The position numbers were made by a program, and so were the translations under genes. Positions 1 through 11,874 of a DNA stretch of 64,000 bases are shown one piece after another (position 1 is the first letter of the stretch; each line of letters opens with the position of its first letter). The stretch comes from Gnetum montanum (lineage: Eukaryota > Streptophyta > Gnetopsida > Gnetales > Gnetaceae). The notes beneath the pieces were generated by a model. The model had not been told where the DNA came from. It saw nothing but the letters and a program-made list of their open reading frames with translations, and ran no database searches. The stretch is from assembly GCA_015680685.1 (NCBI GenBank), contig MNCI01037634.1, forward strand, positions 136,648-200,647, given 5' to 3'.

Positions 1-36
1 TATGGTTGAGTGTAGGGGTACCTCGCTACTCATCAC
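1..36 (+). mobile_element. 3' end of an Athila-like LTR
   Basis: The first 36 bases match, in reverse complement, the start of the LTRs at 17813 and 23380, and end in CTCATCA. An LTR reading on the plus strand therefore ends at base 36; its body lies left of the window. The next bases (CTTGG) already belong to the middle of another LTR of the same family, so one LTR probably sits inside another. Confidence 0.7.
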
Positions 37-340
37 TTGGTTTGCCTAGTAGCATAGCACTTGGTAATCCCAGTAGTGGATATGTGGTTCAAGATGTGTA
101 CAGAAAGTGGGATTGAATGCTTATGTTAGGACTAGTAGGAGATTAGTTAACTAGTTAAATTAAATTAGTTATTAAATTACTTCATTTCTCTAATTTAAGC
201 ACTAGGAACATAAAACATAAAATAAAAATAAAAATCATATATCTTAATTACACTTAACCATACCTTTGTACATCACAAGTGTAATTAGGAAGACAATGAA
301 TGACTATTAGGGCAAGGTCCACTTCCTAGAAGACTAATGT
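37..340 (+). mobile_element. Internal fragment of an Athila-like LTR
   Basis: This stretch matches the middle and right part of the family LTRs in plus orientation. It has the block with 'accaag'-type repeats seen at 12220-12290 and 18155-18230 (here in reverse complement, 'cttggtttgcctagtagc'), then the AT-rich tract. Similarity fades around 340 and no CA end can be fixed. Confidence 0.55.
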
Positions 341-1133
341 ACTAGAAGACATAGAGCTTGACAAAACATGAAACTTTAGAATATTCTTCATATTGGATAT
401 TAAAACCTAGTATCAATTTACAAATAATTAACTTTGAATGATTATGTATAAATGAGATTATATTTAGGACACACTACACCATCAAAGCATCACCTGTCTC
501 AACAAGTAGGGAAAAATGACATTATACCTGGCATGAATGATTTGAATGTTGTGTTTTTATCTCACATCATTTAATAATGAAGTAAGACTTTGATTATGTG
601 GTAGATAACCAAAAATTTGAATAAACACATATCATGATGTAAGATCAACAACCAATGACTCATACACATCACCAAGAATCACAAAATCAAACATTTTATT
701 TGCATCGACATCATTAGAAGAAGGTATCATCATTTTATATTTGACAATCGATAAATCTACAATATCATAATCAACAAAAATTTTAGAATTAATTAAAGAA
801 ATAGAAATTTTAACATTGGTAGAAGAAGTTAGAGGGAATTTAGAGTTTCCCATGGGAAAATGGTAATTTTGGAGAAATTAAAGCCATTGGTGGAACCCTC
901 AAGATCCACAAAACTTCAGACACTTGAATTGTAGAAGCAAGCTCTTAACATCCACAAAACTTCAAAAGATGACAAACTAAAACTAAAATTTTATTACACC
1001 TATATAGACTCAAAGGATCTATCAAATAAATTAACATGTACAACATATATTTGTTGCAACAAATCTCAAGTGCTACGAATGTATCCAATAGTAACTTGAA
1101 TGCTTTTTCTAAATAATTTTCTATAACCGACAT
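341..1133. other. Unassigned AT-rich DNA
   Basis: Only short open frames occur (for example 632-853 and 945-1148, minus) and neither resembles a known protein. No LTR, tRNA or repeat was recognised. Confidence 0.5.
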
Positions 1134-1750
1134 TGGTAGGTTTAACAACTCATATGAAGGTTAACTAAAGGTTTACCATTTTCTTCTAATAAAATTTCTT
1201 ATGCAACATTGTAACAATATAGGTTATGCATATTTTATTACTTGTAACTACAATCAACATATTCTATTTTTATGTTGCACAATATTCCATCTTTTTTAAT
1301 TTCAATTTAGAAGTAGTATGATCATATTCTTACTTTATTAATTAGTACTCTAATTGATATTGAAATTTTAGTTTTATTCTATTTATTNCAACCTCTTGCC
1401 TAACAAAATAATAACTTGAACTAGCAACCTCTTGCCTAACAAAATAATAAGCTAATAACTTGAGCCACCTATCACTAGCAATCTCAACATTAAAAGGAAA
1501 AGCCATAATAATGTCTCAAGTGTGATTTGAGCAACCTCGTACATAATAAGATAATTATCTATCCACTTAAGCTATCTATTATTAAATTATCATATTTTTT
1601 AACCATTAGATAATTACAACTAACCAAGCTTAAACTAAAAGCCTATTTACTCTCATGGGTTTGTTTGCATAATAAAAAACATATCATTTCGAAATGTATG
1701 AAAACATTGTAATAAGAAGAACAATGAAAAGTCAAAATTATAGCTATAAT
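1134..1750. repeat. Direct duplication, copy 1
   Basis: Starts 'attggtaggtttaacaactc' and is followed at once by a second copy starting 'attggtaagtttaataactc' at 1751, so the copies are adjacent and head to tail with a period of 617 bp. Copy 1 lacks about 200 bp that copy 2 holds between roughly 2007 and 2230. A single N (1388) sits exactly at that difference, next to a TTA microsatellite. No coding potential was seen. Confidence 0.8.
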
Positions 1751-2551
1751 ATTGGTAAGTTTAATAACTCGTATAAAGGTTAACTAAAGATTTACCATTT
1801 TCTTCTAAAGAAATTCGTTATGCAACATTGTAACAATATAGGTTATGCATCTTTTATTACTTGTAACTATAATCGACGTATTCTAATTTTATGTTGCACA
1901 ATATTCCATCTTTTTTAATTTCAATTTGGAAGTAGTATGATCATATTCTTACTTTGTTAATTAGTACTCTCATAGATATTGAAATTTTAGTTTTATTCTA
2001 CTTATTATTATTATTATTATTTGTATGACCCAAAAATAATGAATAATAATTAAAAAAAATTAAAGGAAATAAAATCATTGACATACACAAAAAGTTCTCA
2101 ACATTAAAAGGGGATGGTGTTGAAATCCAAAAAACTAACTATAAGTACATCCCAAGATATACAACTAACATGATACTTTAAAAGAATTATAAAGAAATAT
2201 AGCAATGACTCAAATGTAACTTAAACTAGCAAGCTCTTGCCTAACAAAATAATAAGCTAATAACTTGAGCCACCTATCACTAGCAATCTCAACATTAAAA
2301 GGAAAAGCCATAATAATGTCTTAGGTGTGACTGAGCAACCTCATACATAATAAGATAATGATCTATCCACTTAAGCTATCTATTATTAAATTATCATATT
2401 TTTAACCATTATATAATTACAACTAGCCAAGCCTAAACTAAAAGCCTATTTACTCTCATGGGTTTGTTTGCATAATAAACAACATATCATTTCGAGATGT
2501 ATGAAAACATTGTATAAGAATAATGACAAGTCCAAATTATAGCTATCACTA
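1751..2551. repeat. Direct duplication, copy 2
   Basis: Second, longer copy of the unit at 1134-1750. It contains a (TTA)n microsatellite at about 2002-2021 and then a section absent from copy 1. The shared parts differ by scattered substitutions, so the duplication is real divergent sequence rather than a simple assembly duplicate. Confidence 0.8.
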
Positions 2552-3064
2552 ATAAGGTAAGAATCTATTACAAATAATTAGATTTTAGCCTAGTGATAAA
2601 AATCTTAATTTAGAAACTTGAGAATGGGTTTTTACTTCTTATTAAAGGGTTTATTGTAAAGAGAAGGAGAAAATTCTCAGTAAAACAAAATAATAAGTCA
2701 ACAATAAATAAAGAACAAGTAACAATAAAAGCTAAAAGCTTTATCCTTGAGCCTCCACAACAAAAATAAATTAATACTAGAAAAAAAAATTAATTATTTA
2801 GCTTTCATTGGAAGCATTTTTGCTTGAAGTTATAGTTGAAAAGCAACATCTTTAAGAATATGGTTTTTGACTCTTTAGGAGATATCATAGTTATGCTCTT
2901 ATTACTAGAAAATAATTGTACATAGAAGCTTCCAACTAAAGTAGAGAACCAATGGTCAACGATATTATCAAATGCAAAGAAAGAAAGTAAACAAAGCAAG
3001 TTGATCATGAAGAATGGATTCATTGATGTTCAATTAAAAGTTACAAATTCATAATATCCATTTC
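2552..3064. other. Unassigned AT-rich DNA
   Basis: No domain, LTR or RNA gene recognised. The small minus-strand frame at 2805-3023 has no resemblance to an integrase, which would be expected here if this were the continuation of element G. Confidence 0.5.
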
Positions 3065-3789
3065 TGATGAGCAACGAGTAGTCCCTATGCACAACCATAT
3101 AAATCACAAGCATTACATTAGTGGTCTAGTTGAATTCCCTAGACTTTAGATTCTAAATGTACAATAGGAAAATGTAGTGACTTAGAGATGTGATTGTTGT
3201 CTTCTTGGCTTCACCTGTGTAAGTGCAAGTGTATGGTTAAGTGCAAGCCAAGGCACATGTTTTTTATTGATTTTATATTTTATTTTATTTGTTCTAAGTG
3301 TGGAATAAAGAGAGAATTAATTAATGATTAACTATTTAACTCTCTGGTGTTCTAATCCAACTATCCTAACAAAATCATCCAAGCCCACTTTCTGTTCACA
3401 TCCTAAACTTACTCTAACACTACTAGGTTACCAAGTGCCTATTACTGGGCATACCAAATAGGTACTATTGGAATTACCAAGTGTTAAGTGGTATCTTTGA
3501 AGTGGTCGTACTTATGTGTTTGTTATTAATTATATTAATTAATCAAAGACATTAATATAAAAATGCATAAGTAAATAAATGCATAAAAGGAAACATTAAT
3601 CTATTCTAAGTACTATAAGAAATGCTAAGAATCTCATCTTTATTGCCAGTCACATCAATGTGTTTAGGTACAAGAAGCTCAAATAAAGAATTGTATAATC
3701 ATTATGATCCTATTGCAAGCACTCAAAAAATATTCAAACTTTGGGCAAAGAAAACTACAAGATCTTTGCTATGCTATGGACTTAATGTG

Positions 3790-5774
3790 TGAAACACTAT
3801 AAATTTTAAGACTTTAATGATTTAGCAGTCCTGGAATTTGGGCAAGGATCCCTGCAAGCATGGTATCATGTTGGACTGTGCAGACAATACGGAACCTCAG
3901 AAGTCCTAATGCCTGCAAAGCTACTTCTGGGCCTACTCGCCATCCTCTACAACACAATCAATGTAGCACCTAGCCACAAGGCAAGTTTTCATGAAAGAGG
4001 CACCAGGGGTAGACCGTATAGTCTGGCAAATTTTCTATCTCCTAGGCTAATAGGCTTGCTACACCCTCTAGCTTTCCTAGCTTGACACTTGACCTAGCTG
4101 ACAGTTTACCCAGGGACCATGCTCGGAGCTGTCGAAAGTGTTCAGGATGAGTGAAACAGTTCAAAAAATTTTCTAACTGCAAGGTCGACTATGCTATGCT
4201 ACGTTGCATAGCATAGCAAGCCTTGGAAAGACTAATCGGGCACCCAAGAGGTAGATTGACAATTACTCAGTCCTCCGGGATATCTGCCCCATCTCATCCT
4301 AGATGCATGAGCAACATGACATAGAAAAATATGGCAAGTTTTATCAGAAATCATTTCAATTTGAGTGCTATGCTATGCTACGCTATGCAGCGTAGCAGGG
4401 ATGCACTCTAACAATACTCCTACTTAGATGGCTCTAATGGAGTAAGCTTATTTGCCCATGCTTCAACCATCAAATAGGTTTGCTCTGCTGCCATGCTAGG
4501 ACATGATTGACATCTTATGACAAGATGTTTGCAAAGTAAGTTAGAATTTGAGCCAAACTAGGTGCTATATTGTAGTTGCTTGCCTAGCCAAGCCTGAAAT
4601 AGGTATTCTCAGATTTTAGGAAAGATTTCTTTCAAGAATCACAGCTATGCTACGCTATGCTATGCAACGTAGCACAGCGTAGCATGTGGGTGCTTACACT
4701 ATGCCCATATGCTGGGCAACGTAGATAGTGTAACACTCACGTGAAAGGATCAGGATGTCTTCGGTTAGCTCCAGAACTTGTTGGCAATGGTCACTCTCAT
4801 ATTGGCATCTCTTCAATGGACCAAATCAGCAAGTTTTCTTTGTTTTGCACCCCCTGACTATCCCCAAAGTTGTCTCTACACTTGACCCTATTCAGAAAAG
4901 TAGGGAAGATGTAGTCCTGGAGCACAAGCTCCACTTTGCATTCATTACTGGAATTCTTGATCATAAACATGGTAGTGCACTGGATTTTGGCACATGCATC
5001 TTGAACAGTATGGTCATAGTATAGCAAGCTTCACATTCAGCATCACACTGTAGCGTAGCACACCAACATGACACTGCAACACAAAATCACATAGAGCATG
5101 ACATAGTCACATTTGCACTCTATTGGACCCAGGACATGTGGCATCCAAACCACGTTTCTCTCCCACACCTGGCTTTATAAATACCCCCGTAGACAACGTT
5201 CAAAGGGTTGGTTTTTTTGGCATTGTTGGCTTTTGGAATCATCTTTCCTGTGGTTGTATTTTAAGTTAGCTTCAAAGATTGGCATTTGGCATTTTTTGGA
5301 GTTTTGGCTTTTTGGTGATTAGCTTTGGCAAAGAGAGTAAGCAGAAGGTTCCTGTTAGCAAGCTATTGATAGCAGTTCAAGGAGCTGTGACCATACCGCT
5401 TCGTTGTAAGCTATGCCTATCCACACTATGCATCAGTTGTACACCTTCAACCAAACAAAGATCAAATCCCCCGATCTTGCGATGGTGCACTTTCTCACTT
5501 AAGCCTATTTCATTTCGTTTTGCTATCATCATATTTTGCATTATTCTCTGTCAGTTTATATTTGTCACTTATCGCTTACATTATACATAATGCCTTTAAA
5601 ACAAATGTTTACGAAAGGTTATTGTACACTGATTAAGTCCTTGTCTGATCGACCAAACCGTTTAGGGCACCCCACTTCCGTTTACTCTAGCATGGCCCTC
5701 ACACAAATCCAAGGTTAGGCTATACACCCGATGACCTCGCGGTGTTCCAGCCATCGATGTTTTTGATTGCTACA
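3790..5774 (+). mobile_element. Solo LTR of the Tat-like D family
   Basis: 1985 bp beginning TGAAACAC and ending GCTACA, flanked by perfect 5-bp target duplications ATGTG (3785-3789 and 5775-5779), with Athila-like LTR sequence on both sides. There is no internal coding region, so this is a solo LTR left by LTR-LTR recombination. It carries several palindromic clusters built from GCTACGC/GCATAGC words (about 4175-4210, 4365-4400, 4640-4690) and a TATA box at 5176. Confidence 0.88.
5135..5183 (+). promoter_or_regulatory. LTR core promoter of the D1 solo LTR
   Basis: TATAAATA at 5176-5183 followed by a C run, with CATGTG at 5135-5140 in the context CCAGGACATGTGGCATCC. The same spacing holds in D4 and D2, where the box is CACGTG (a G-box), so CATGTG is probably a decayed G-box. 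Confidence 0.55.
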
Positions 5775-5886
5775 ATGTGTCATAAATGTGATAGGTACAC
5801 ACATTTATATAGGCAAAGACAAACACTATGTCGACGAGGCTATGTCAACATATGCCCATCAACGCAACCCATTAAGTGATTTATCA

Positions 5887-5897
5887 TACCCTCGCAA
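5887..5897 (-). other. Polypurine tract remnant
   Basis: On the minus strand AGTTGCGAGGGTA directly precedes the LTR start. It corresponds to AGTTCTGGGGGTA in element A and ATGGGGGTA in element C, the priming site for plus-strand DNA synthesis. Confidence 0.6.
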
Positions 5898-6029
5898 CTA
5901 GACAAAAACTAATTCTTGAGTGAACAAAAGTAGGATTAACCTTCTTACAAAATTGGAAAGGTATGAAATCATGAACTGATTGACTCTATTGACTAAATCT
6001 AAGTGCCAGATTATATGAAATTATAACAA

Positions 6030-8859
6030 TTACAAAAATGGATGTTTAGGATAACAAAATTGATTGCCCTTATGAAAATGGATAGCTAGAATCCTTTGTT
6101 GGCCGAAGACAAAGAGGAGATCAAATAGTGGAAGGAGGTGAAGGCTCCTGGGATACTGAAGGACCTTCTCTAGCCTTTGATGCTCATGGAAATGGTAGTT
6201 GAGGCTAAGGCAGTGGTTGTAGTTGTCCTGTTGTAGCTGCTGCTTTAGGCAGTGGGCTAGTACAGGGACATCCCATGGATAGAGCATTATTGAGAATAAC
6301 TCCTTAACATTGATAAATCATGCTACGAATTATTTATGTTCAATGTCAAACATTTTGACAAGGTTTTGCAATTCATGGTAATCATTAATTCTTCTAACAG
6401 GTTCTTAGCAACTAATCGTTGGTCTATAAATTAGCTCTTGAGAACTTCAACCTTTGCATTATCTATTTTCTAGCTTCTACCTGGTGTCTTTGTGATGCTT
6501 GAACTTAGCCTCATAAATGAGGTATGAGCTAGTCACCTACTTCTCTAACTCTAACCTCAGTCTTCCAACTATTAGCATTACTAAGTTTGCATAATAGAGG
6601 TTGGCAAGCTTCATGTACTTTATCATCTCCTCAATTTGTAGCTCCTTTAGGCAAATCTCTACTTTGCTATAGGCATTCAATCCATCAAAGATTGGTTGTC
6701 ATACATTACCTCTTGCTGGAGTTGTTGGAGGGCCTCATTCATCTTCTCCTTGGTCAACCAAATCTCTTTCTCGTTTACCTCCTTGAGGAGCTCAAACTAG
6801 TACCTATAATGATTTTTTACTCATTCAAATTTTAGAGCCTCATTCTTCCAATTAGCTACCTCAATGGTTATTTTTTGGTGAAGTGCATAGACTTCTTCCA
6901 TTAAGATATTGTGATTCTTTACTACCAACCTCAGATCCATGCTCACCTTGGTGAGCTACTCTTGCTATTTTCTCACAAATTCAACCATATGGTCTTTTTG
7001 CTTCTCAACATTATGCAAGTGGTGAATACCTTTGGTCAGAGTTGGGTTCTTCTTACGAACTTGCAACAAGTCCTTATCAATGTTAAAGGTGAGAACCTTT
7101 GATAAGGACATGTCCAAGACCATCAGCTCTTTTGCATTCTTAGCCTCTTTTAATTTGTTCTAAAGCTACAAAAAAGGTTCATTCCATGTAATGGCTTGGC
7201 TGAGAATGGTGGGATTGGCCAAGTGAGCTCTCAGTTCCATAACTTTAGTAGCTAACCATTGATTTTTGATCATGGCTTCCTCAAGTTGGCCATTTGCAAT
7301 GATGAGCTTGCCCTTAGTCTCTAGCAAATCTAACTAGGTACTTGTGATTCCTTCTGAAAGATCAAAGATCTTCAGAAGCAATTGCCTAGTTCCCATGGGT
7401 TAGTCCATTACTTCCTCATGCTAGGCTGCACTTAACCTCCCACTCCCTGCACCTACGGACTCCTGCATATCTTTGAGTGTAGAAAATTCTAGCACGACTA
7501 CTGTAGGAGCATTTAGAGCCTTTGCTACTTAATCAACCATCACCTTTACCTCTATTTCCTATTCATGGTGCTACATCACCAATATAGTCACCTCCTTGCC
7601 CTCCTCCAAGTGCGCCAAGAAAGTAGCAACATTTTCAGAGATCTTTGGGAATTGCTATTGTCCAAGGATGGACACCATTACTTATTTGATTCTTGGATTT
7701 GATCTCATGGGCACCTACATCCATTGTGTTAAAAAATACAATGTAGTCTCTTCTATCTAGCTCATTTTTTGGGTTACCTCGTTGAGATGACTTGACACCA
7801 GTTGGTAGATTGATGGCTCTTCATCACTCGGTTCTCCTTGATGCTACTGCAGGATTTACTCATGGAGCTTTCTCATGCACTCCATTTATACATAATCCTT
7901 TGACATTATCTCTCCAATAGGTGGTGGTAATGGTCACTCCTCTTCACGTAGCTTGGTGGACACCTTATCTTTCATCATCTCCTATTAAGATGTGGCAAGA
8001 GCATGACAAATTGTGTCATTCACATAATAGGCTATTTCTCCCCTTTTGTAAATATTTTTGATTAGGCATGGAAAGGAAAGTGTCTTCCTCCCTAACTTAT
8101 TCTCTTTAAATCATTTTTCAATTTCTAGGAAGATGAGCTATGGAAGGTTAACAGGGAGTTTTTTGCTTAGAGCGGCACATGCACAAGTAGAGAAGGTAGT
8201 GATCTTACTTAGCCTCATTATTGGGTTTGGGTGATAGGCCATAATCTTGAAGTAGGCCCTTTCTACCTTAGTGAGTGCACTGTACTCCTTACTGTCCACT
8301 CCATAGCATTGTTGGACCCATTCCTTTTTAATGTCAGGGTTCACTTGTGTAGGAAGCTCTACCAAGGTTGCCCTAGTGTCAGGTAATTTGAGGGCCTTTG
8401 CAATGGTCTCAATTGAATAGGACATGCCAATGTCCTTGCTTTTCATTATTACATTTGCCTATCGATTGTTCCAAAATAGATAAGTCTCTCTTGTGTACCA
8501 CTCCCCATTGAAAGTGAGGATGGACCACATGGGAGATCCTTGTAGTTGTGTCTTGACTTGACCTCCTCTAGTGTCAAGTCCAAGAAAGGGCCAAAGTTAA
8601 GTTTCTGACAAATGACACTTTAGACCTCCTTAGAATGAATTTTTAAAGGTAGGCCTTAGTCAAGGTGACCTTCAGATTTGATCTAGATCTTGACATCTCG
8701 TCTTGCCTAGATTGTTCTATTTTTGTGTTGGGAATCTATTGAACAGATTCCACTTTAGGCTCCTCTCGAAGAGGTCCCCTAACATGGGTCTTTGCCTCAC
8801 CTTCTTGGGGTTGTTGTTCTAGCTGCTGGCCCCATCCTCCTCTTGGCTACTTCTCCCAT
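6030..8859 (-). pseudogene. Decayed accessory ORF in the post-integrase position
   Basis: Reading the minus strand from an ATG at about 8859, long stretches in shared frames are broken by many stops. The best-kept block (8138-8446, 102 codons) has the pattern 'IAKALKLP' followed by 'KVERAYFKIMAYHPNP'. This resembles the plant transposon protein region found near Athila-like elements, where an 'LGLP'-type motif precedes a helix ending in an 'mP' turn. Downstream parts (about 6600-7450) are rich in Glu, Lys and Leu and look coiled-coil. Its place between integrase and the 3' LTR is where some Athila elements carry an extra ORF. Family naming is inference, and the product is certainly non-functional. 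Confidence 0.4.
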
Positions 8860-10639
8860 GGTTGTGATTATCCTTCCTCCTGCGATATCTTCAATGCCAT
8901 ATGCAATGACACACATAACCAAGAATTAACATTCTATGTGTAACTTATAATACTTTGATACCTTTCCTCATTTGGCTAGTTTCACTTAAGTTAATTTGTG
9001 ATCATGGTTGATTGATTATTTTAATGTTATTTTATTCTAATGGCTACTCAAGTTGGTTGGTGAGGTTTAACTTATGAAAATTGGCGATCTTTTATATTAT
9101 TTTATTAGCTAAACCATTTGGAAGTTAGCAAACATTTCAAAAAATTCTCTGTCAGAAACCATAGGCTTATGGTCCCCATGATGAAAGCTCACATCTAGTA
9201 GCTAAAGGGTTGAAGAATGAGTTGATTTAGATAAGTGATTAGGAAGTTATGGGCTCGAGAAGGCTCTAGGATCTAAAAATTGTAAAAACTCCTCTAGCAT
9301 TATGAGGCAAATTTGAAAATCTAGCTAACTCCTATTATGTATTTATACTATTTTTCTACTACATTGATAGGGATATGTTAATGCATCTATGCCTAGTCGA
9401 GATCCATCAATGTAGCCAAAAATAAAAATTTTCACAATTGAAAAATAGAGTCAAGAGAAAGGTTTTGCCATAAAATTAGAGTCCAAAGGAAGCCAGAAAA
9501 TCCTAGAATAAGGAAAAATGCATGAAGAGGACTAAGACTACGTTTAAAAAGGAGATTTGGTAGGAGACTAATTGCCAAGGAGTGCAAAAACTAGATGCGT
9601 AGAGGTAAAAAATAATGGTTTTGAAAGTAAAGTGCTGAAGGGATAGGGAACTTAACCATTCCAAGCAAAGATTATATAAGTGGATCCTCCCCTTAATAGG
9701 TTCATGCCCTTAATGCCCTTGCATGCCCTTAAACCAAGGAGTTTGTGGGCCCCAAGGATGATTAATGGTTATGGGTTGTTATAAAACAAATCACTAAAGA
9801 AACCATCAAAGAATTAAGCTTGTCTCAAAATGAATCCATCAATACAACATGATAAGAGACAGTGAGGTGGTAAATGGGAAGAACTAGTGGATGAGAGAGA
9901 GTATGGAATGGAGTCCCACATCATGGTCACATGAAGTTCCTTGTGGAAAATGTGATTAGTGTGACCTGATAGCTTCCATCCTTAGTCAAAATTAAGACCA
10001 TACATTTCCAGTGACTTTGCATTGACACATCAGACCATGCCACCCCCAAGGTACAGGAACATCCCCATAGATCACTCATCATTCCAAAGAAAGAAGAAAA
10101 GAGAACCAGGAAGTAAAGAGGTCCTTAGTTAGAGGGGTGCCTTTAGGCATGGGTAACATGTCTTTCCAGCCCCATAACTAGTGCTTGTAGCTTGTTATTA
10201 TGTCTAAGTGGTGTGCTTTGAATTCCCATAGTTTTTTCCAAATGAAAACCACACCACGCAAAGACATTGGTTCCTTTTTATTGGTCAATGTAGGAATGAT
10301 GAAGAATCCATGGGAATACTCATGAAACCCTAAATGGTAGGTAGGTATAAAAGGTGACAAATCCCCTTGAACCTACACCCTTGTTCATCCACATGATTTG
10401 TTTCAAGTTTGAAAAGTATCAAGATCACCAATTCATTATAAGTTGTTATTAAGAAGGGACCTCATATTTCTGAAAAGAGGAAACACCATAGAGTTGTGAG
10501 GAATAGATGGATGATGTTAACTAACTACCTAATATCATGGGAAAACGAATGTTCCATTAAGGAACATAAAAATTCTAAGATGAAAACGATAGAGTGTATA
10601 AAGCTTGGACTGAATTGGGAGTGTTGGAAGTTTTTTGTA
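8860..10639 (-). other. Post-integrase non-coding region of an Athila-like element
   Basis: Blocks here recur in elements A and C. The segment around 10130-10240 (including 'cccataactagtgcttgtagc') matches 14150-14240 and, reversed, 31920-32010. The segment at 9680-9730 matches, reversed, about 32400-32440. No coding domain was seen, so this is the 3' untranslated region between pol and the 3' LTR. Confidence 0.6.
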
Positions 10640-11544
10640 CACCAACTCATAGGGAGACCAGCCAATAGGTAGTTTTCATGTTGAGAGGTAACCCCAAAGG
10701 GCATTGCTTAATTTTGTGCTCCAGTCTCTCCTATATTTGCTAATAGTTCTTATCAGGATCTTCATGATCTCCCTATTAGTAACCTCTACTTGACCATTGG
10801 CATGGGGATGGTAGAGTGTTGTTAATTTATGTTCAACCCCCAAGTGTTGCATAAGCTTGTGAAAAGTAGCACTTGTAAAATGGGTTCTGTTGTCAAAAAT
10901 TAGTGCACGTAGCACCCCAAACCTATTCACAACATTTTATTATACAAACCATGTAGAAGTGGATGATGTATAGTCGATGATAGCTTCTGCCCATTTTGTG
11001 TAGTAATTAATGGCGATGATTATATATGCGCTTTTTCTGAACACGGGTATGATAGGACCCATGAAGTAGATGCCCCGTATGTTGAAGGGTTCTAGTGGTT
11101 GAATCCACTATTGAGGATCTTCCATTTGTTCGGTCATCCCACAATCTCATTGATAGCACTCACAAGATTAGACAAACTAGTGGGCATCCCTGAAGATTGT
11201 GGGCCAATAGTATCCTACCGTTAGGATTTTCATGACTATGTGTCTCCTTGCATAGTGACCTCCACAAGGGCCTTCATGAGCATCCTGGAGAATGCACAAT
11301 TGATTCATGTCAAGGACACACTAATGAACTAGGCCATCAACACACACCTTATAAATGTGTCTGTTGATTTCAATGATGGGCTTAGCCCAATGAAGAAATA
11401 CTATTTTTTTATAGCCCAAATCTTGTGGCATCTCCCTAGTAGGAAGATAAGTAAGGATGTCATCATATCATTTTGGTTCTATAGGCATTTGTTCATTTAT
11501 TGCACCAGCAAAGAGGAGTTCATCAGGAAATTGGTTAAAGAGTG
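10640..11544 (-). pseudogene. Ty3/gypsy integrase of element B
   Basis: Minus-strand remnants of a retroviral-type integrase core. The open block 10676-10930 (84 codons) has the second catalytic Asp region (FDNRTHFTSATFHKLM) and the Glu region (HANGQVEVTNREI). Upstream (about 11040-11110) the segment usually reading DFMGP here reads YFMGP, so the first catalytic Asp is lost. Zinc-binding pieces are recognisable to about 11280. There are many stops and no chromodomain follows, in line with a non-chromovirus Athila-like lineage. It continues the frame of RNase H at 11545-11869. Confidence 0.85.
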
Positions 11545-11869
11545 AGCTCTCCTCCTCTTTGTCATTCGATTATAACTGAGACAAGTGATCAGTGACCACA
11601 TTCTTAGTCCCCTTTTGATCTATCATTGTAAGATTGAATTCCTACAAGATCACCAACCACCATATGACATGAGGGATCACTATTGGCTTGTTCATGAGGA
11701 AGTTCATGGCACTATCATTAGTGTGCACAAACACTTTATATTCAAGCACATAATGCTTGAAATTTTCTAGAGCATACACCACCATCATAAGTTCTTTCTT
11801 TATGGTGGTGTAATTCAACTGTGCACCCACAATGCTTTGACTTGTGTAGTGGATGTAATATGAATGTTT
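11545..11869 (-). pseudogene. RNase H domain of element B, distal part
   Basis: Matches the gypsy RNase H signature: 'AQLNYTTIKKELMMVVYALENFKHYVLEYKVFV' is recognisable, then a decayed TDH (TND), then the linker to integrase. The proximal part lies at 18727 onward: element A was inserted between them, and removing A restores the same frame across CTTAT. Confidence 0.88.
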
Positions 11870-11874
11870 CTTAT
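11870..11874. other. Target site duplication of element A, left copy
   Basis: CTTAT directly before the LTR start TGATAAG. The second copy is at 18722-18726, directly after the 5' LTR end TTCATCA. The perfect 5-bp match shows a bona fide integration. Confidence 0.9.

Larger units (their letters stand above)
3065..5886 (-). mobile_element. Athila-like 3' LTR, split by a solo LTR
   Basis: Begins TGATGAGC at 3065 and ends TTATCA at 5886, the terminal inverted repeats of this LTR family. It is interrupted at 3790-5779 by a Tat-like solo LTR plus one copy of its target duplication, leaving about 830 bp of LTR. The sequence to its right (TACCCTCGCAACT) is the complement of a polypurine tract, so this is the 3' LTR of a minus-strand element lying to the right. 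It resembles the LTR at 23380-24249 more than the LTRs of element A, but its left flank (ATTTC) does not match the flank of that LTR (CCAGT). Pairing is therefore open. Confidence 0.75.

Noticed and set aside
632-3023. Small minus-strand frames at 632-853, 945-1148 and 2805-3023 as genes
   Set aside because: Short, AT-rich and without domains or homologous copies in the window; such frames are expected by chance.
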